NCBI RefSeq assembly: GCF_001029435.1
Contig: NZ_LDOV01000010.1
Location: 310,001-374,000, forward strand
Direction of reading: 5' to 3'
Length of the DNA: 64,000 nt
Source of the DNA: Photobacterium aphoticum
GTDB lineage: Bacteria; Pseudomonadota; Gammaproteobacteria; Enterobacterales; Vibrionaceae
Shown here: positions 55,705 to 64,000 of the stretch, one piece after another
Position numbering within the stretch: position 1 is the stretch's first letter
How the letters are laid out: every line of letters starts with the position of its first letter
Notes under the pieces: model-generated
The model's input: only the letters and a program-made list of their open reading frames with translations
The model's database searches: none
What the model was told of the DNA's origin: nothing
Program-made: the position numbers and the translations under genes

Positions 55705-56688
55705 ATGTTCAATATTGCGTTATTCGGCGTTGGTAGGATTGGTCAAGTGCATGCTGTGAATATTGCCAGTCATCCAGAAACGTGTGTGTATTCCGTGATT
55801 GACCCGTATGTGGAAGGGGCGCAAAAGCTAGCAACAAAATACAATGCAGTGATTCAAACCGTTGATGAGGCATTGACCGATCCTAACGTGCATGCGGTGT
55901 GTATCTGTTCGGCAACCGACACCCATGCCAACCTGATTGAATTGGCTGCGCAACACGGCAAAGTGATCTTCTGTGAAAAACCGATCGACTTGGATCTTAG
56001 CCGCGTGCGTGACTGTCTTGCTGCTGTGAATAAATACCAAGTGCCGATGGTGGTGGGATTCAACCGCCGTTTTGATCCGCAATTCCGCGCCGTGAAAGAT
56101 CAACTAAATGCAGGTGTTGTCGGTCAGGCTGAATCCTTGATGATCATCTCTCGCGATCCAACACCACCACCGGCTGAATACAGCAAAGTGTCTGGCGGTA
56201 TGTTCCGTGACATGACCATTCATGATTTGGACATGGCGCGCTTTATCATTGGTGAAAACCCTGTCTCTATTACCGCGCAAGGCAGCTGCATGGTGGATCC
56301 GGCCATTGGTGAAGCGGGCGATATTGATACGTCGGTATTGGTGATGAACTTCCCATCAGGCGCAATGGCGACCATCCATAACAGCCGTCGTTCTGGTTAT
56401 GGCTACGACCAGCGTATAGAACTGCATGGTTCAAAAGGCTTGTTGAAAGCGAGCAATATGAAAGAAAACTTGGTGGAACATTGGGGCGAAACGGGCTGTG
56501 TGGCGGCGAAACCTCAGCACTTCTTCCTGGAACGTTATCAGGCTGCGTATGTGGCTGAATGGCAACACTTTGTTGACGTACTGAATGGTCAAACACCAAA
56601 CTGTACGGGCGCAGACGGCGAATATGCCCTGATGTTGGCCGATGCGGCGATTGAATCGATGAAGACGGGTAAAACCGTGATGCTGTGA
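55705..56688 (+). CDS. iolG: Inositol 2-dehydrogenase IolG
   Basis: 327 aa, Gfo/Idh/MocA fold: NAD-binding FGVGRIGQVH (residues 7-16), EKPIDLDL, VGFNRRFDP and MFRDMTIHDLDMARF with the catalytic Asp and His (Asp-x3-His-type) of inositol dehydrogenases. It oxidises myo-inositol to 2-keto-myo-inositol with NAD, the first catabolic step. Stands on its own transcript with its own terminator. Confidence 0.95.
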   Translation: MFNIALFGVGRIGQVHAVNIASHPETCVYSVIDPYVEGAQKLATKYNAVIQTVDEALTDPNVHAVCICSATDTHANLIELAAQHGKVIFCEKPIDLDLSRVRDCLAAVNKYQVPMVVGFNRRFDPQFRAVKDQLNAGVVGQAESLMIISRDPTPPPAEYSKVSGGMFRDMTIHDLDMARFIIGENPVSITAQGSCMVDPAIGEAGDIDTSVLVMNFPSGAMATIHNSRRSGYGYDQRIELHGSKGLLKASNMKENLVEHWGETGCVAAKPQHFFLERYQAAYVAEWQHFVDVLNGQTPNCTGADGEYALMLADAAIESMKTGKTVML

Positions 56689-56713
56689 TACGCTGACGCG
56701 TTGAAATAAAAAG

Positions 56714-56741
56714 AAAGCCTCGTCATGACGAGGCTTTTTTG
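56714..56741 (+). terminator. Terminator after iolG
   Basis: AAAGCCTCGTCA/TGACGAGGCTTT plus TTT. Also faces the convergent RpiR gene. Confidence 0.9.
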
Positions 56742-56817
56742 TGTCCTTTATGAACGGTTATCTATGAGTAGTCATCTTAGAACCAGATAACCGTACTTAA
56801 TCTCTTCGGGTTCGCGC

Positions 56818-57669
56818 TCAATATGTCGTTGCTGCGTTTGATTCGCCATTATTTTTGTAGGCTAGAGAGACGGCCAGTGTTTGCGCTAAACATAATGATG
56901 CAGACTGAGAGCGGAAAGCATCCACTTGCGCTTCTTTCACCACGAAACACACATCGCTGAAGCTGGCCAGCGGGCTGACCTGACTATCGGTAATAACAAT
57001 CTGTTTTGCACCCGCTTTGGCGGCCACTTCACTCAAGGTCACGGTTTCTTCTGCATACGGGCTGAAGCTGATGGAGACCACCACATCATTCGGTCCAATC
57101 ATGCTCAGTTGCTCTTTAAACATCCCCCCAAGGCCATCAATTAAAAAGGCACGGCGCTCTAAGTGACGCAGGGCATAGGTTAAGTAAGAGGCGACGCTGA
57201 AAGAACGGCGCAAACCAATCAGGTAAATACTGTCGGCTTGGCTGAGCATCTCGACGGCAGCTTCCAGCTTGTCTTCAGGCGTTTGGGCGGCAAGTTGACT
57301 CATCGCTTGTGCGTTGGCGCGGGCAAACTCTTGCAAAATATGGGCAGGTTTTTCCGGCGAGGCCGTTTCTGTATCGAGGGTTTTAAACAGGCGGGCACGC
57401 TCTGTGTAGCTGGTGGTTTCTTCCACGAGATTTTGACGAAACAGCTGTTTCATGTCGTTGAAGCCGCTGAAGCCAAACGCACTGGCAAAGCGGATCAGGG
57501 TAGAGGGCGGCACTTCGGCCTGACTGGCAATCACGGCAACGGTATCAAATGCGACGCTGTGGGTGTTATCCAGCACATAGCGGGCGACTTGTTGCAGACG
57601 ATTGCTCAGTTCGCCATAACGGGTACGGATCTGATCCTGTAATTCGGTAAGATTATTGGCGACAGTCAT
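56818..57669 (-). CDS. RpiR-family regulator 2
   Basis: 283 aa. RpiR helix-turn-helix (VPPSTLIRFASAFGFSGFND) and SIS domain (IYLIGLRRSFSVASYLTYAL). Homologous to regulator 1 over its full length. A TGAAA-type palindrome 73 bases upstream of its start (57742) suggests self-control. It lies downstream of the ABC importer operon, separated by a terminator. One of the two should be the functional IolR. Confidence 0.88.
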   Translation of the reverse strand: MTVANNLTELQDQIRTRYGELSNRLQQVARYVLDNTHSVAFDTVAVIASQAEVPPSTLIRFASAFGFSGFNDMKQLFRQNLVEETTSYTERARLFKTLDTETASPEKPAHILQEFARANAQAMSQLAAQTPEDKLEAAVEMLSQADSIYLIGLRRSFSVASYLTYALRHLERRAFLIDGLGGMFKEQLSMIGPNDVVVSISFSPYAEETVTLSEVAAKAGAKQIVITDSQVSPLASFSDVCFVVKEAQVDAFRSQSASLCLAQTLAVSLAYKNNGESNAATTY

Positions 57670-57741
57670 GTGACACTCCCTGAAAACGTTCTACTGGCCT
57701 GATAATTGGCTACGCCTAGTGTAATACTTTCTTGATGTGGC

Positions 57742-57757
57742 TGAAATGATATTTTCA
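57742..57757. promoter_or_regulatory. Type-1 palindrome upstream of RpiR gene 2
   Basis: TGAAATGATATTTTCA, near-palindromic, matches the iolT/iolE sites at TGAAA and TTTTCA. Confidence 0.55.
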
Positions 57758-57822
57758 AAATGTTGGATTTATGGTCACGTATGGAATGAATATTTCGCAA
57801 TGAATTTCGTTTTTATCATACT

Positions 57823-57855
57823 AAAAAGCCACATATTGTGAGAAATATGTGGCTT
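57823..57855 (-). terminator. Terminator of the inositol-type ABC operon
   Basis: On the minus strand AAGCCACATAT-N8-ATATGTGGCTT followed by TTT. Perfect eleven-base arms, 78 bases after the permease. Confidence 0.82.
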
Positions 57856-57932
57856 GCTGTGTTTATCCCATATAACGCCGGTTTTGTGTATTGATGCGTT
57901 AATGGATTAAGAGGTTAACGCATGACATCGCG

Positions 57933-58949
57933 CTACTGGCTCTTCCTCTGACGGCGCATATCGAAGATCACCGCCACAACAATCACCAGGCCTTTTACGA
58001 TTTGCTGCCAATAGGCAGAGACGTTCAGCAAATCCAGACCATTTTGCAGTACCCCCATGATCATGGTGCCGATAATGGTCCCCTGAATGGTACCGATCCC
58101 GCCTGCGTGGGAGACGCCCCCAACGGTAGCGGCGGCAATAGCATCCAGCTCATAAGAGACCCCTAAACCCGGCTGACCAGAGTTAATACGCGCAGCAAGG
58201 ATAAGGGCGGCAATACCGGCAAGAAGCCCCCCGTAAGTATAAATCAGGACTTTATATTTATTGACGTTAATACCCGATACATAGGCGGCGGTTTCATTCC
58301 CACCAATGGCATAAGCATATTTACCAAAGCGGGTGTAGTTCAGCAAAATATAAGAAATAATTGCCATTACAATAAAGATAATCACCGGGACAGGGATGCT
58401 TAAAACGCTGCCTTGCCCAATCCACTGGTAAGAATCAATTAAGCTACTGACAGGGCGACCGTCTGAGTACAATAATGCCGCACCACGGGCAATGATCATC
58501 ATACCGAGTGTGGCAATAAAGGGCGGAATACCGGTATAGGCAATTAAGGCTCCGTTAATCAGACCACAAACAGCCCCGACAGCCAGGGCGGCCAAAATAG
58601 GAATGATCACCGGTAGTTCGCCAAGGTTAGGGTACATGCGCATGCCCCAGTCGAGACTTTGCGCCATACTGGCTGACACCACGGCGGCGACGGCTAATAC
58701 GGAGCCAGAGGACAGGTCAATACCACGGGTAATAATGATGATGGTCACCCCCAGCGCTAACAGGCCAATACTGGCCATTTGTGTCACGACGTTTAATAAG
58801 TTGGCGACGGTAAGAAAGACCGGCGACAACACGGACATGACAATACACATGGCGACAAACACAAAATAGATGGCGTATTTTGAAATAAATCGCGATGCAT
58901 TACTGGGGGATTTTTCATCTGATGCTGCTTTAATTATTTTTGCAATCAT
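57933..58949 (-). CDS. Sugar/inositol ABC importer, permease
   Basis: 338 aa, RbsC/BPD-type permease with about nine hydrophobic segments; the family segment ITRGIDLSSGSVLAV and GSVLSIPVPVI are typical, as is GGNETAAYVSGINVNKYK. Third gene of the operon binding protein - ATPase - permease. Substrate inferred as inositol from the genomic setting. Confidence 0.88.
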   Translation of the reverse strand: MIAKIIKAASDEKSPSNASRFISKYAIYFVFVAMCIVMSVLSPVFLTVANLLNVVTQMASIGLLALGVTIIIITRGIDLSSGSVLAVAAVVSASMAQSLDWGMRMYPNLGELPVIIPILAALAVGAVCGLINGALIAYTGIPPFIATLGMMIIARGAALLYSDGRPVSSLIDSYQWIGQGSVLSIPVPVIIFIVMAIISYILLNYTRFGKYAYAIGGNETAAYVSGINVNKYKVLIYTYGGLLAGIAALILAARINSGQPGLGVSYELDAIAAATVGGVSHAGGIGTIQGTIIGTMIMGVLQNGLDLLNVSAYWQQIVKGLVIVVAVIFDMRRQRKSQ

Positions 58950-59118
58950 AACAACTATCCTTGATAAAATTACTGCATGGTATTCCCTGACGGTGACGTC
59001 ATAAGAAGTACAAGAGGGTAATCATTCATGTATGAATTAACGGTGTGTATTGATTCAGTGCGTTAATTCAGCGTTATAAATTTATCTCTTTTAACTTGTC
59101 TTTTTTAATTTGGCTCTC

Positions 59119-60612
59119 TTAATTTAGCGCAATAGACATAATGTCTTCTTGAGTGGCTTCCGTGCCGGTCATCATTCCTTTTAATTGGCCTTCGTGCATG
59201 ATTAATATGCGGTCACTCATCCCGATCACTTCGGGTAATTCAGAGGAGATCATCACCAAGCTTTTCCCCATGCCGGTCAGCAGTCGCATGAGTTTGTAGA
59301 TTTCTGATTTTGCCCCCACATCGATGCCGCGTGTTGGTTCATCAAGAAAGAGAATATCCGGCTTGGTGAGCATCCAGCGGGCCAGCAATACTTTTTGCTG
59401 GTTGCCGCCACTGAGGTTATCGATGGCCTCATGCATATTGGGCGTTTTTACTTTTAGCTTCTGACAGTGGGTTTCACTGTCTTTGCGCATACGGCGAACA
59501 TCCAAGACATTGACGACTTTATTGCGGTAGGCATCCAAGTGGGCAATTGAGGTGTTGGCGAAGATGTCCAACATCAAATAAAGACCCGATTGGCGGCGAT
59601 CTTCGGTGAGAAACGCCATCTTGTGTTTAATGGCATCCTGTGGGGTGTGGATCTCCACATTATTGCCGTTAATCCAGATTTCGCCGGCGTCTTTGTGACG
59701 AACTCCAAATAAGGTTTCAATCAACTCGGTGCGGCCTGCGCCCACCAGTCCGGCAATGCCCAGAATTTCTCCTTCATGCAATTTGAAACTGATATCAGAG
59801 AATGCGCCTTCTACTGTCAGATTTTTCACTTCCAGGCGAACCTTGCCCGGTTTTGCGGTAGGGGGAGGGAATACATCGCCCAAATCGCGGCCGACCATCA
59901 TTTGCACCAATTCATCATTATTGGTGTATTGGGCTTCGCGCTCACCGATATAGCAGCCATCACGGAACACCGTAATATCATCACAAATCTGGAATATCTC
60001 GGCCATTTTGTGGCTGATATAAACAATGGCGACCCCTTTGGATTTGAGCATCTCGATGATCTCAAACAGGTGGGTCACTTCTTTGTCGGTCAGTGCTGAT
60101 GTCGGTTCATCCATGATGATGATTTTGGAGTGATAAGAAATCGCTTTGGCAATTTCTACCATTTGCATGGTGGCCACTGTTAATTCGTGCATCTGGGTGC
60201 GCGGATTGAGGTTCAGATTCAGGCGTTGTAACAGCTCTTCGGTATCACGGTACATTTTATCGTGATCAATCAGCTGTAATGGCCCTTTGACTGGCTCGCG
60301 GCCAAGCCAGATATTTTCGGCAATACTCCGATGTAAAATGGGGGAGAGCTCTTGGTGGATCATAGAGATGCCGTTTTCCAGTGCTTCTTTAGCGCCATTA
60401 AAACTGACATGCTCACCTTGATAAACAATGGTGCCCGCGTCACGTTGATAAATGCCAAACAGCACTTTCATTAAGGTGGATTTTCCGGCGCCGTTTTCAC
60501 CCATCAGGGCCATAACGCGCCCTTTGCGTAGGGTTAATTGCACATTATCGAGAGCGATGACACCCGGAAAGGTTTTGGTAATGCCGCGCATCTCAAGCAG
60601 TACGTCGTTCAT
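59119..60612 (-). CDS. Sugar/inositol ABC importer, ATPase (double domain)
   Basis: 497 aa RbsA/MglA-type protein with two nucleotide-binding halves. The first half has Walker A GENGAGKST, Walker B IIIMDEPTSAL. The second half has a degenerate P-loop region (GLVGAGRTEL), signature LSGGNQQKVLLARW and Walker B ILFLDEPTRGIDVG. This asymmetry is normal for the family. It powers uptake through the permease encoded next. Start at 60612. Confidence 0.93.
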   Translation of the reverse strand: MNDVLLEMRGITKTFPGVIALDNVQLTLRKGRVMALMGENGAGKSTLMKVLFGIYQRDAGTIVYQGEHVSFNGAKEALENGISMIHQELSPILHRSIAENIWLGREPVKGPLQLIDHDKMYRDTEELLQRLNLNLNPRTQMHELTVATMQMVEIAKAISYHSKIIIMDEPTSALTDKEVTHLFEIIEMLKSKGVAIVYISHKMAEIFQICDDITVFRDGCYIGEREAQYTNNDELVQMMVGRDLGDVFPPPTAKPGKVRLEVKNLTVEGAFSDISFKLHEGEILGIAGLVGAGRTELIETLFGVRHKDAGEIWINGNNVEIHTPQDAIKHKMAFLTEDRRQSGLYLMLDIFANTSIAHLDAYRNKVVNVLDVRRMRKDSETHCQKLKVKTPNMHEAIDNLSGGNQQKVLLARWMLTKPDILFLDEPTRGIDVGAKSEIYKLMRLLTGMGKSLVMISSELPEVIGMSDRILIMHEGQLKGMMTGTEATQEDIMSIALN

Positions 60613-60720
60613 TCCTGTTGCTCCAACAGAGGGCTCTGTTACCCATAGTGATTGAGCGGGTAACAGAACCGGTTTAGGCCGTCGATTTCGCTTTAGGTTC
60701 TTATTGCGAGGAAGATTGGC

Positions 60721-61740
60721 TTAGCTTTGTTTGGCTTTGAACGTTGCTAAGTTATCTTTGGTGACCAGTTCCGCTGGGATCCAGGTGACTTTTTCAAACG
60801 GCTTGCCTTGTACGGCATTCATGGCGGCATCAATTGCGCCTCTTGCCTGACCGCCACCGTCTTGGAATACCGTTGCAGTGAGGCTGCCATTTTCAATGGC
60901 CATCAAGCCATCCGGTGTTGCATCCACGCCAACCACAATGGTGTCTTTCAGTTTGCCTGCGGCTTGAAGTGCCTGAATGGCACCCAAGGCCATGTCATCA
61001 TTATTGGCGATCACCACATCGATTTTGTCACCGGAGTTAAGCCAGTTTTCCATTACCATCATGCCCTGTGCGCGTTGCCACAGGCCGGTTTGCTTGCGGA
61101 TGACGTTAAAGTTTTCTTTGCCGGCGAAGAAGTCTTCCACCCCTTTGGTGCGCATAATGGCCGCTTCTTGTGTCAGCATGCCCATCAAAATACCAACATT
61201 ACCGCCTTGAATGGCACTGGCAGCAAATTGCGCTTGAGTTTCACCGAATTTAATTTCTTCTGAACCGACATAAAAGACGCCATCAGGAATTTGGGAAGGG
61301 CGGCGATTAAGGAAGACGAGTTCAATGCCGGCTTTTCTTATTTGTTCGGTCATTGGCAGGGTGGCATCGGTATTAACCGGCACCAAGATAATGGCGTCCA
61401 TTTGCTGAACGATGAAGTTTTGAATTTGCCCGAGTTGTTTCGCGGTGTCTTCTTTTGCATCGACAAAGGTGAGTTCAACGTTGCCATCGAATTGCTTGGC
61501 GTAGTTATCCATCGAATCTTTCATATACACCATAAAGGTGTCATCGAAGTTGGGGATCGCGACACCAATACGGGTGACATCACTGTCTGCACTGTCGCCA
61601 CCACAGGCGGTTAATAAGACAAGTACAGGTGCAAAAAGCCAAGTTTTTAGTCGTTTTTTTACGTTCTTGGTCAGGTTGGTCAGTGTCTGTCGAGAGAGTG
61701 TGGGAAGTTGCGCAGTCAATCGCTGAATAGCTAACGGCAT
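60721..61740 (-). CDS. Sugar/inositol ABC importer, substrate-binding lipoprotein
   Basis: 339 aa, periplasmic binding protein type 1 (RbsB-like): VTRIGVAIPNFDDTFMVYM, MDAIILVPVNTDA, IVGVDATPDG. The N-terminus is unusual: about 34 mostly polar and basic residues precede the hydrophobic core, which ends in a lipobox LLTAC (Cys45). GAGGAGG at about seven bases before ATG 61740 supports this start. So it is likely a membrane-tethered lipoprotein, rarer for Gram-negative binding proteins. First gene of the operon. Confidence 0.88.
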   Translation of the reverse strand: MPLAIQRLTAQLPTLSRQTLTNLTKNVKKRLKTWLFAPVLVLLTACGGDSADSDVTRIGVAIPNFDDTFMVYMKDSMDNYAKQFDGNVELTFVDAKEDTAKQLGQIQNFIVQQMDAIILVPVNTDATLPMTEQIRKAGIELVFLNRRPSQIPDGVFYVGSEEIKFGETQAQFAASAIQGGNVGILMGMLTQEAAIMRTKGVEDFFAGKENFNVIRKQTGLWQRAQGMMVMENWLNSGDKIDVVIANNDDMALGAIQALQAAGKLKDTIVVGVDATPDGLMAIENGSLTATVFQDGGGQARGAIDAAMNAVQGKPFEKVTWIPAELVTKDNLATFKAKQS

Positions 61741-61834
61741 AATAGCCTCCTCATTGGTAAGGTCTGTTTTTCTAACAGCACCATATGAAACGTTTATTTT
61801 GATATAAACGTATGTTGTTATTTATTGCATATAT

Positions 61835-61850
61835 TGAAATGTTCGTTTCA
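61835..61850. promoter_or_regulatory. Type-2 palindrome (ABC side)
   Basis: TGAAATGTTCGTTTCA; one base from the site at 62222. Confidence 0.65.
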
Positions 61851-61873
61851 CTCTTAAATGATCATTTAATGGT

Positions 61874-61889
61874 TGAATTAAATATTCCA
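61874..61889. promoter_or_regulatory. Type-1-like palindrome variant
   Basis: TGAATTAAATATTCCA, weaker match to the iolT/iolE sites. Confidence 0.4.
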
Positions 61890-62115
61890 AATTGGATGAG
61901 TAAAACTATATGGCGATGTTTAAATAATAACCACATTTAGTTGAACATAATGTTGTAAATTGTTACCACGATCTCACTAAATGACAGTCGTATGATTGGG
62001 TAAATATTCAATTTGTTGTTTTTATTGAATTTAATACTTGATGAGTAAGATTTTTCGACTATTTTGAGGATGTTTTTCGTTATTGAGGGAAATATGAAAT
62101 AACAACATTAAATTC

Positions 62116-62131
62116 TGGAAAATATTTTTCA
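62116..62131. promoter_or_regulatory. Type-1 palindrome (fused iolC side)
   Basis: TGGAAAATATTTTTCA, one or two bases from the perfect 44983 palindrome. Confidence 0.65.
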
Positions 62132-62221
62132 TTGTATCGTCTTTGGGTATTTCATTCTCACTGTGGTTAAAATGAAGCCAAGATCACAGAATCACCGCTG
62201 TGTTTCAAAAACGCTTGATAG

Positions 62222-62237
62222 TGAAATGTACGTTTCA
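62222..62237. promoter_or_regulatory. Type-2 palindrome (fused iolC side)
   Basis: TGAAATGTACGTTTCA; close to the perfect TGAAACGTACGTTTCA. Confidence 0.65.
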
Positions 62238-62397
62238 TATGATGAGTTCAAGCAGTGAGGCAGGACAGAACGCGTAAGACGGCACCAACAAAGTCACAGT
62301 CCGTTGAAGCGATATGTCCGATACACATCATGCCTCATCACACAGAGTCATTTGATTGCGGCCGGTGAACAGGGGTTCCTGGCAAGGAGTGAGAGCG

Positions 62398-64000
62398 ATG
62401 AATACGGAGAGTAAGCAGTTCGATCTTATTTGTATGGGGCGTGTCGCGGTTGATCTTTACGGTCAACAAATCGGGGCGCGTTTGGAAGACATGGGTACCT
62501 TCGCCAAATATTTGGGCGGATCATCCGGCAACGTAGCATACGGCACGGCCCGACAAGGCTTGAAGTCGTCCATGTTAGCGCGGGTAGGTGACGAGCACAT
62601 GGGGCGCTTTGTGCGCGAAGAACTGCAGCGTGTGGGCGTGGATACCAGCCACTTGATCACCGATAAAGATCGTTTAACTGCGCTGGTGATTCTTGGGATC
62701 AAAGATCAGGAAACCTTCCCGTTGATCTTCTACCGTGACAACTGTGCAGACATGGCGATCACGGCCAGTGATATTGATGAAGACTACATTGCCTCGGCGC
62801 GTTGCTTGGCGATCACCGGTACGCACCTTTCACATCCGCATACTCGTGACGCTGTACTGACGGCATTGCGTTATGCCCGTAAACATGGGGTAAAAACTGC
62901 GATTGATATTGATTACCGCCCGGTACTGTGGGGATTAACCACCTTAGGTGATGGTGAGACTCGCTTTATTGAGTCACAGCAAGTGACAGAGCAATTGCAA
63001 GAAGTGATGGGCTTGTTTGACTTGATTGTCGGCACTGAAGAAGAGTTTCACATTGCTGGTGGTTCGACCGACACCATTGAAGCCCTCAAGGCGATACGTG
63101 GTGTCAGCCAGGCCGAATTTGTGTGCAAGCGTGGGCCGTTAGGGTGTTCGGTATTCCCCGATGCTATTCCAGAAACCTTGGATGAAGGCATTACGGTAAA
63201 AGGCGTAAGGGTAGATGTCCTTAATGTGCTGGGGGCGGGTGACGCTTTCATGTCTGGCCTGTTACGCGGCTACTTGAATGGGGAAGGTTGGGAGAAGGCT
63301 TGTACCTATGCCAATGCGTGTGGCGCGTTAGTGGTATCTCGTCATGGTTGTGCACCAGCGATGCCAACCAAAGCTGAACTGGACGATTACTTGAAGCGTG
63401 CCCACGAGGTGCCCCGTCCGGATCAGGATACACATTTGAATCATTTACACCGTGTGACAACGCGTGACAAAACATGGGATGAGTTGTGTGTGCTGGCCTT
63501 TGACCACCGTATGCAGTTTGTCGATATGGCGCGTGAAGTCGGTGCCGATGAAGCGCGGATTAAACAACTGAAACAGCTGATTTTCCAAGCCAGTCAGGAA
63601 GTGGCAGCAGAAGCCAATCTGCAAGGCAAAGCCGGTTTGCTGTGTGACAGCCGATTTGGTCAGGATGTGCTTAATGCCGTCACTGGGCAAGGCTGGTGGA
63701 TTGGTCGTCCGGTGGAGCTGCCAGGATCGCGACCACTGGCGCTTGAGCACGGGAACATTGGTTCACAGTTGATTGATTGGCCGCTTGAGCACGTCGTGAA
63801 ATGTTTGGTGTTCTATCACCCTGACGATCAAGACGTGTTGCGCATTGAGCAAGAGAACAAGGTCATGGAGATTTATCAGGCCTGTTGCAAAACCGGTCAT
63901 GAATTACTGTTGGAAGTGATTTTACCGGCTGATATGCCACGCACCGATGCGCTGTATGTGCAGGCGCTCGAAAGATTCTATGCACTGGGCGTGAAGCCGG
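62398..64000 (+). CDS. iolC: Bifunctional IolC: kinase plus DUF2090 aldolase domain (cut by window edge)
   Basis: 534 codons are present, open to the right edge. About residues 8-325 are a PfkB kinase (VAVDLYGQQIGARLEDMG; YLGGSSGNVAYG; LGAGDAFMSGLL). From about 345 on lies the DUF2090 domain (LCVLAFDHRMQFVDMA; LLCDSRFGQDVL), which in proteobacterial IolC carries the class I-type aldolase activity on the phosphorylated product. So one protein should do steps otherwise given to IolC and IolJ. It starts at ATG 62398 with AAGGAG upstream. It is a second, different-type iolC in this island; the compact one is at 49365. Confidence 0.93.
   Translation, partial: MNTESKQFDLICMGRVAVDLYGQQIGARLEDMGTFAKYLGGSSGNVAYGTARQGLKSSMLARVGDEHMGRFVREELQRVGVDTSHLITDKDRLTALVILGIKDQETFPLIFYRDNCADMAITASDIDEDYIASARCLAITGTHLSHPHTRDAVLTALRYARKHGVKTAIDIDYRPVLWGLTTLGDGETRFIESQQVTEQLQEVMGLFDLIVGTEEEFHIAGGSTDTIEALKAIRGVSQAEFVCKRGPLGCSVFPDAIPETLDEGITVKGVRVDVLNVLGAGDAFMSGLLRGYLNGEGWEKACTYANACGALVVSRHGCAPAMPTKAELDDYLKRAHEVPRPDQDTHLNHLHRVTTRDKTWDELCVLAFDHRMQFVDMAREVGADEARIKQLKQLIFQASQEVAAEANLQGKAGLLCDSRFGQDVLNAVTGQGWWIGRPVELPGSRPLALEHGNIGSQLIDWPLEHVVKCLVFYHPDDQDVLRIEQENKVMEIYQACCKTGHELLLEVILPADMPRTDALYVQALERFYALGVKP

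Larger units (their letters stand above)
61741..62397. promoter_or_regulatory. Divergent control region, ABC operon and fused iolC
   Basis: 650 bases without a gene. It contains at least four palindromic sites of two types (61835, 61874, 62116, 62222) and CGTTTAT/ATAAACG at 61791-61810, next to a half-site TGAAACGT. CAAGGAGTGAGAGCG is the ribosome site for 62398. Confidence 0.7.

Noticed and set aside
57238-57642. 134-codon plus frame
   Set aside because: Antisense to the RpiR gene 2.

Overview
The window looks like a chromosomal segment of a marine gammaproteobacterium of the Vibrionaceae (Vibrio/Photobacterium type). The reasons are gene content and order: a phaB-phaA-phasin-phaC polyhydroxybutyrate operon, a moxR/DUF58/DUF4381/BatA/BatB/BatD operon, sstT, an OmpA-family porin, oxyR-katG, and a TATACCCAAGT inverted repeat of a kind I associate with Vibrio intergenic DNA. 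This taxonomic call is an inference; there is no rRNA or tRNA gene to anchor it.

Layout. 1-384: 5' part of an FAD oxidoreductase (minus strand, cut by the left edge). 635-2075: a receiver/CheC-like protein and a PAS protein. 2394-3380: OmpA-like outer-membrane protein. 3500-4765: sstT. 5040-12171: six-gene MoxR/Bat (von Willebrand A) operon. 12980-17298: PHB synthesis operon. 17372-19638: AT-rich, mostly empty stretch with one orphan gene and a possible small RNA. 19639-22225: acetoacetate/acetoacetyl-CoA operon (thiolase and both CoA-transferase subunits), which links functionally to PHB turnover. 22447-25042: two tandem TIM-barrel isomerase paralogues and a TSUP exporter of unknown substrate.

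25600-34921 is the most unusual part: an eight-gene, same-strand, tightly packed cassette. It encodes a tail-anchored coiled-coil protein, a 976-aa FtsK/EccC-like ATPase, three small helical proteins (one of 98 aa with a WxG at residues 37-39, one of 148 aa with a W-x-D-x-A-A variant), a 340-aa coiled-coil protein, a glycerophosphodiester-phosphodiesterase-like lipoprotein and a 787-aa multi-pass membrane protein with a PEGA-like tail. The combination resembles a type VII (ESX/WXG100) secretion machine rebuilt for a Gram-negative envelope. I do not recognise it as a described system.

35203-43000 holds katG, oxyR, an unknown protein, a class I/II aminotransferase, an AraC/GyrI-type regulator and a LysR regulator. 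43117-64000 is a large myo-inositol catabolic island: an MFS inositol-type transporter, iolE, iolD, a Gfo/Idh oxidoreductase, iolC (Bacillus-like), iolB, iolJ, an RpiR regulator, an IolI-like isomerase, an EamA transporter, iolG, a second RpiR regulator, an inositol-type ABC importer, and a second iolC of the proteobacterial kinase-DUF2090 fusion type (cut by the right edge). Inositol enters by MFS or ABC, is oxidised by IolG, dehydrated by IolE, hydrolysed by IolD, isomerised by IolB, phosphorylated by IolC and cleaved by IolJ or the DUF2090 domain. iolA is not in the window. Palindromes of two related kinds (TGAAAAATATTTTTCA and TGAAATGTwCGTTTCA) recur in the intergenic regions of the island and fit the presence of two RpiR regulators.
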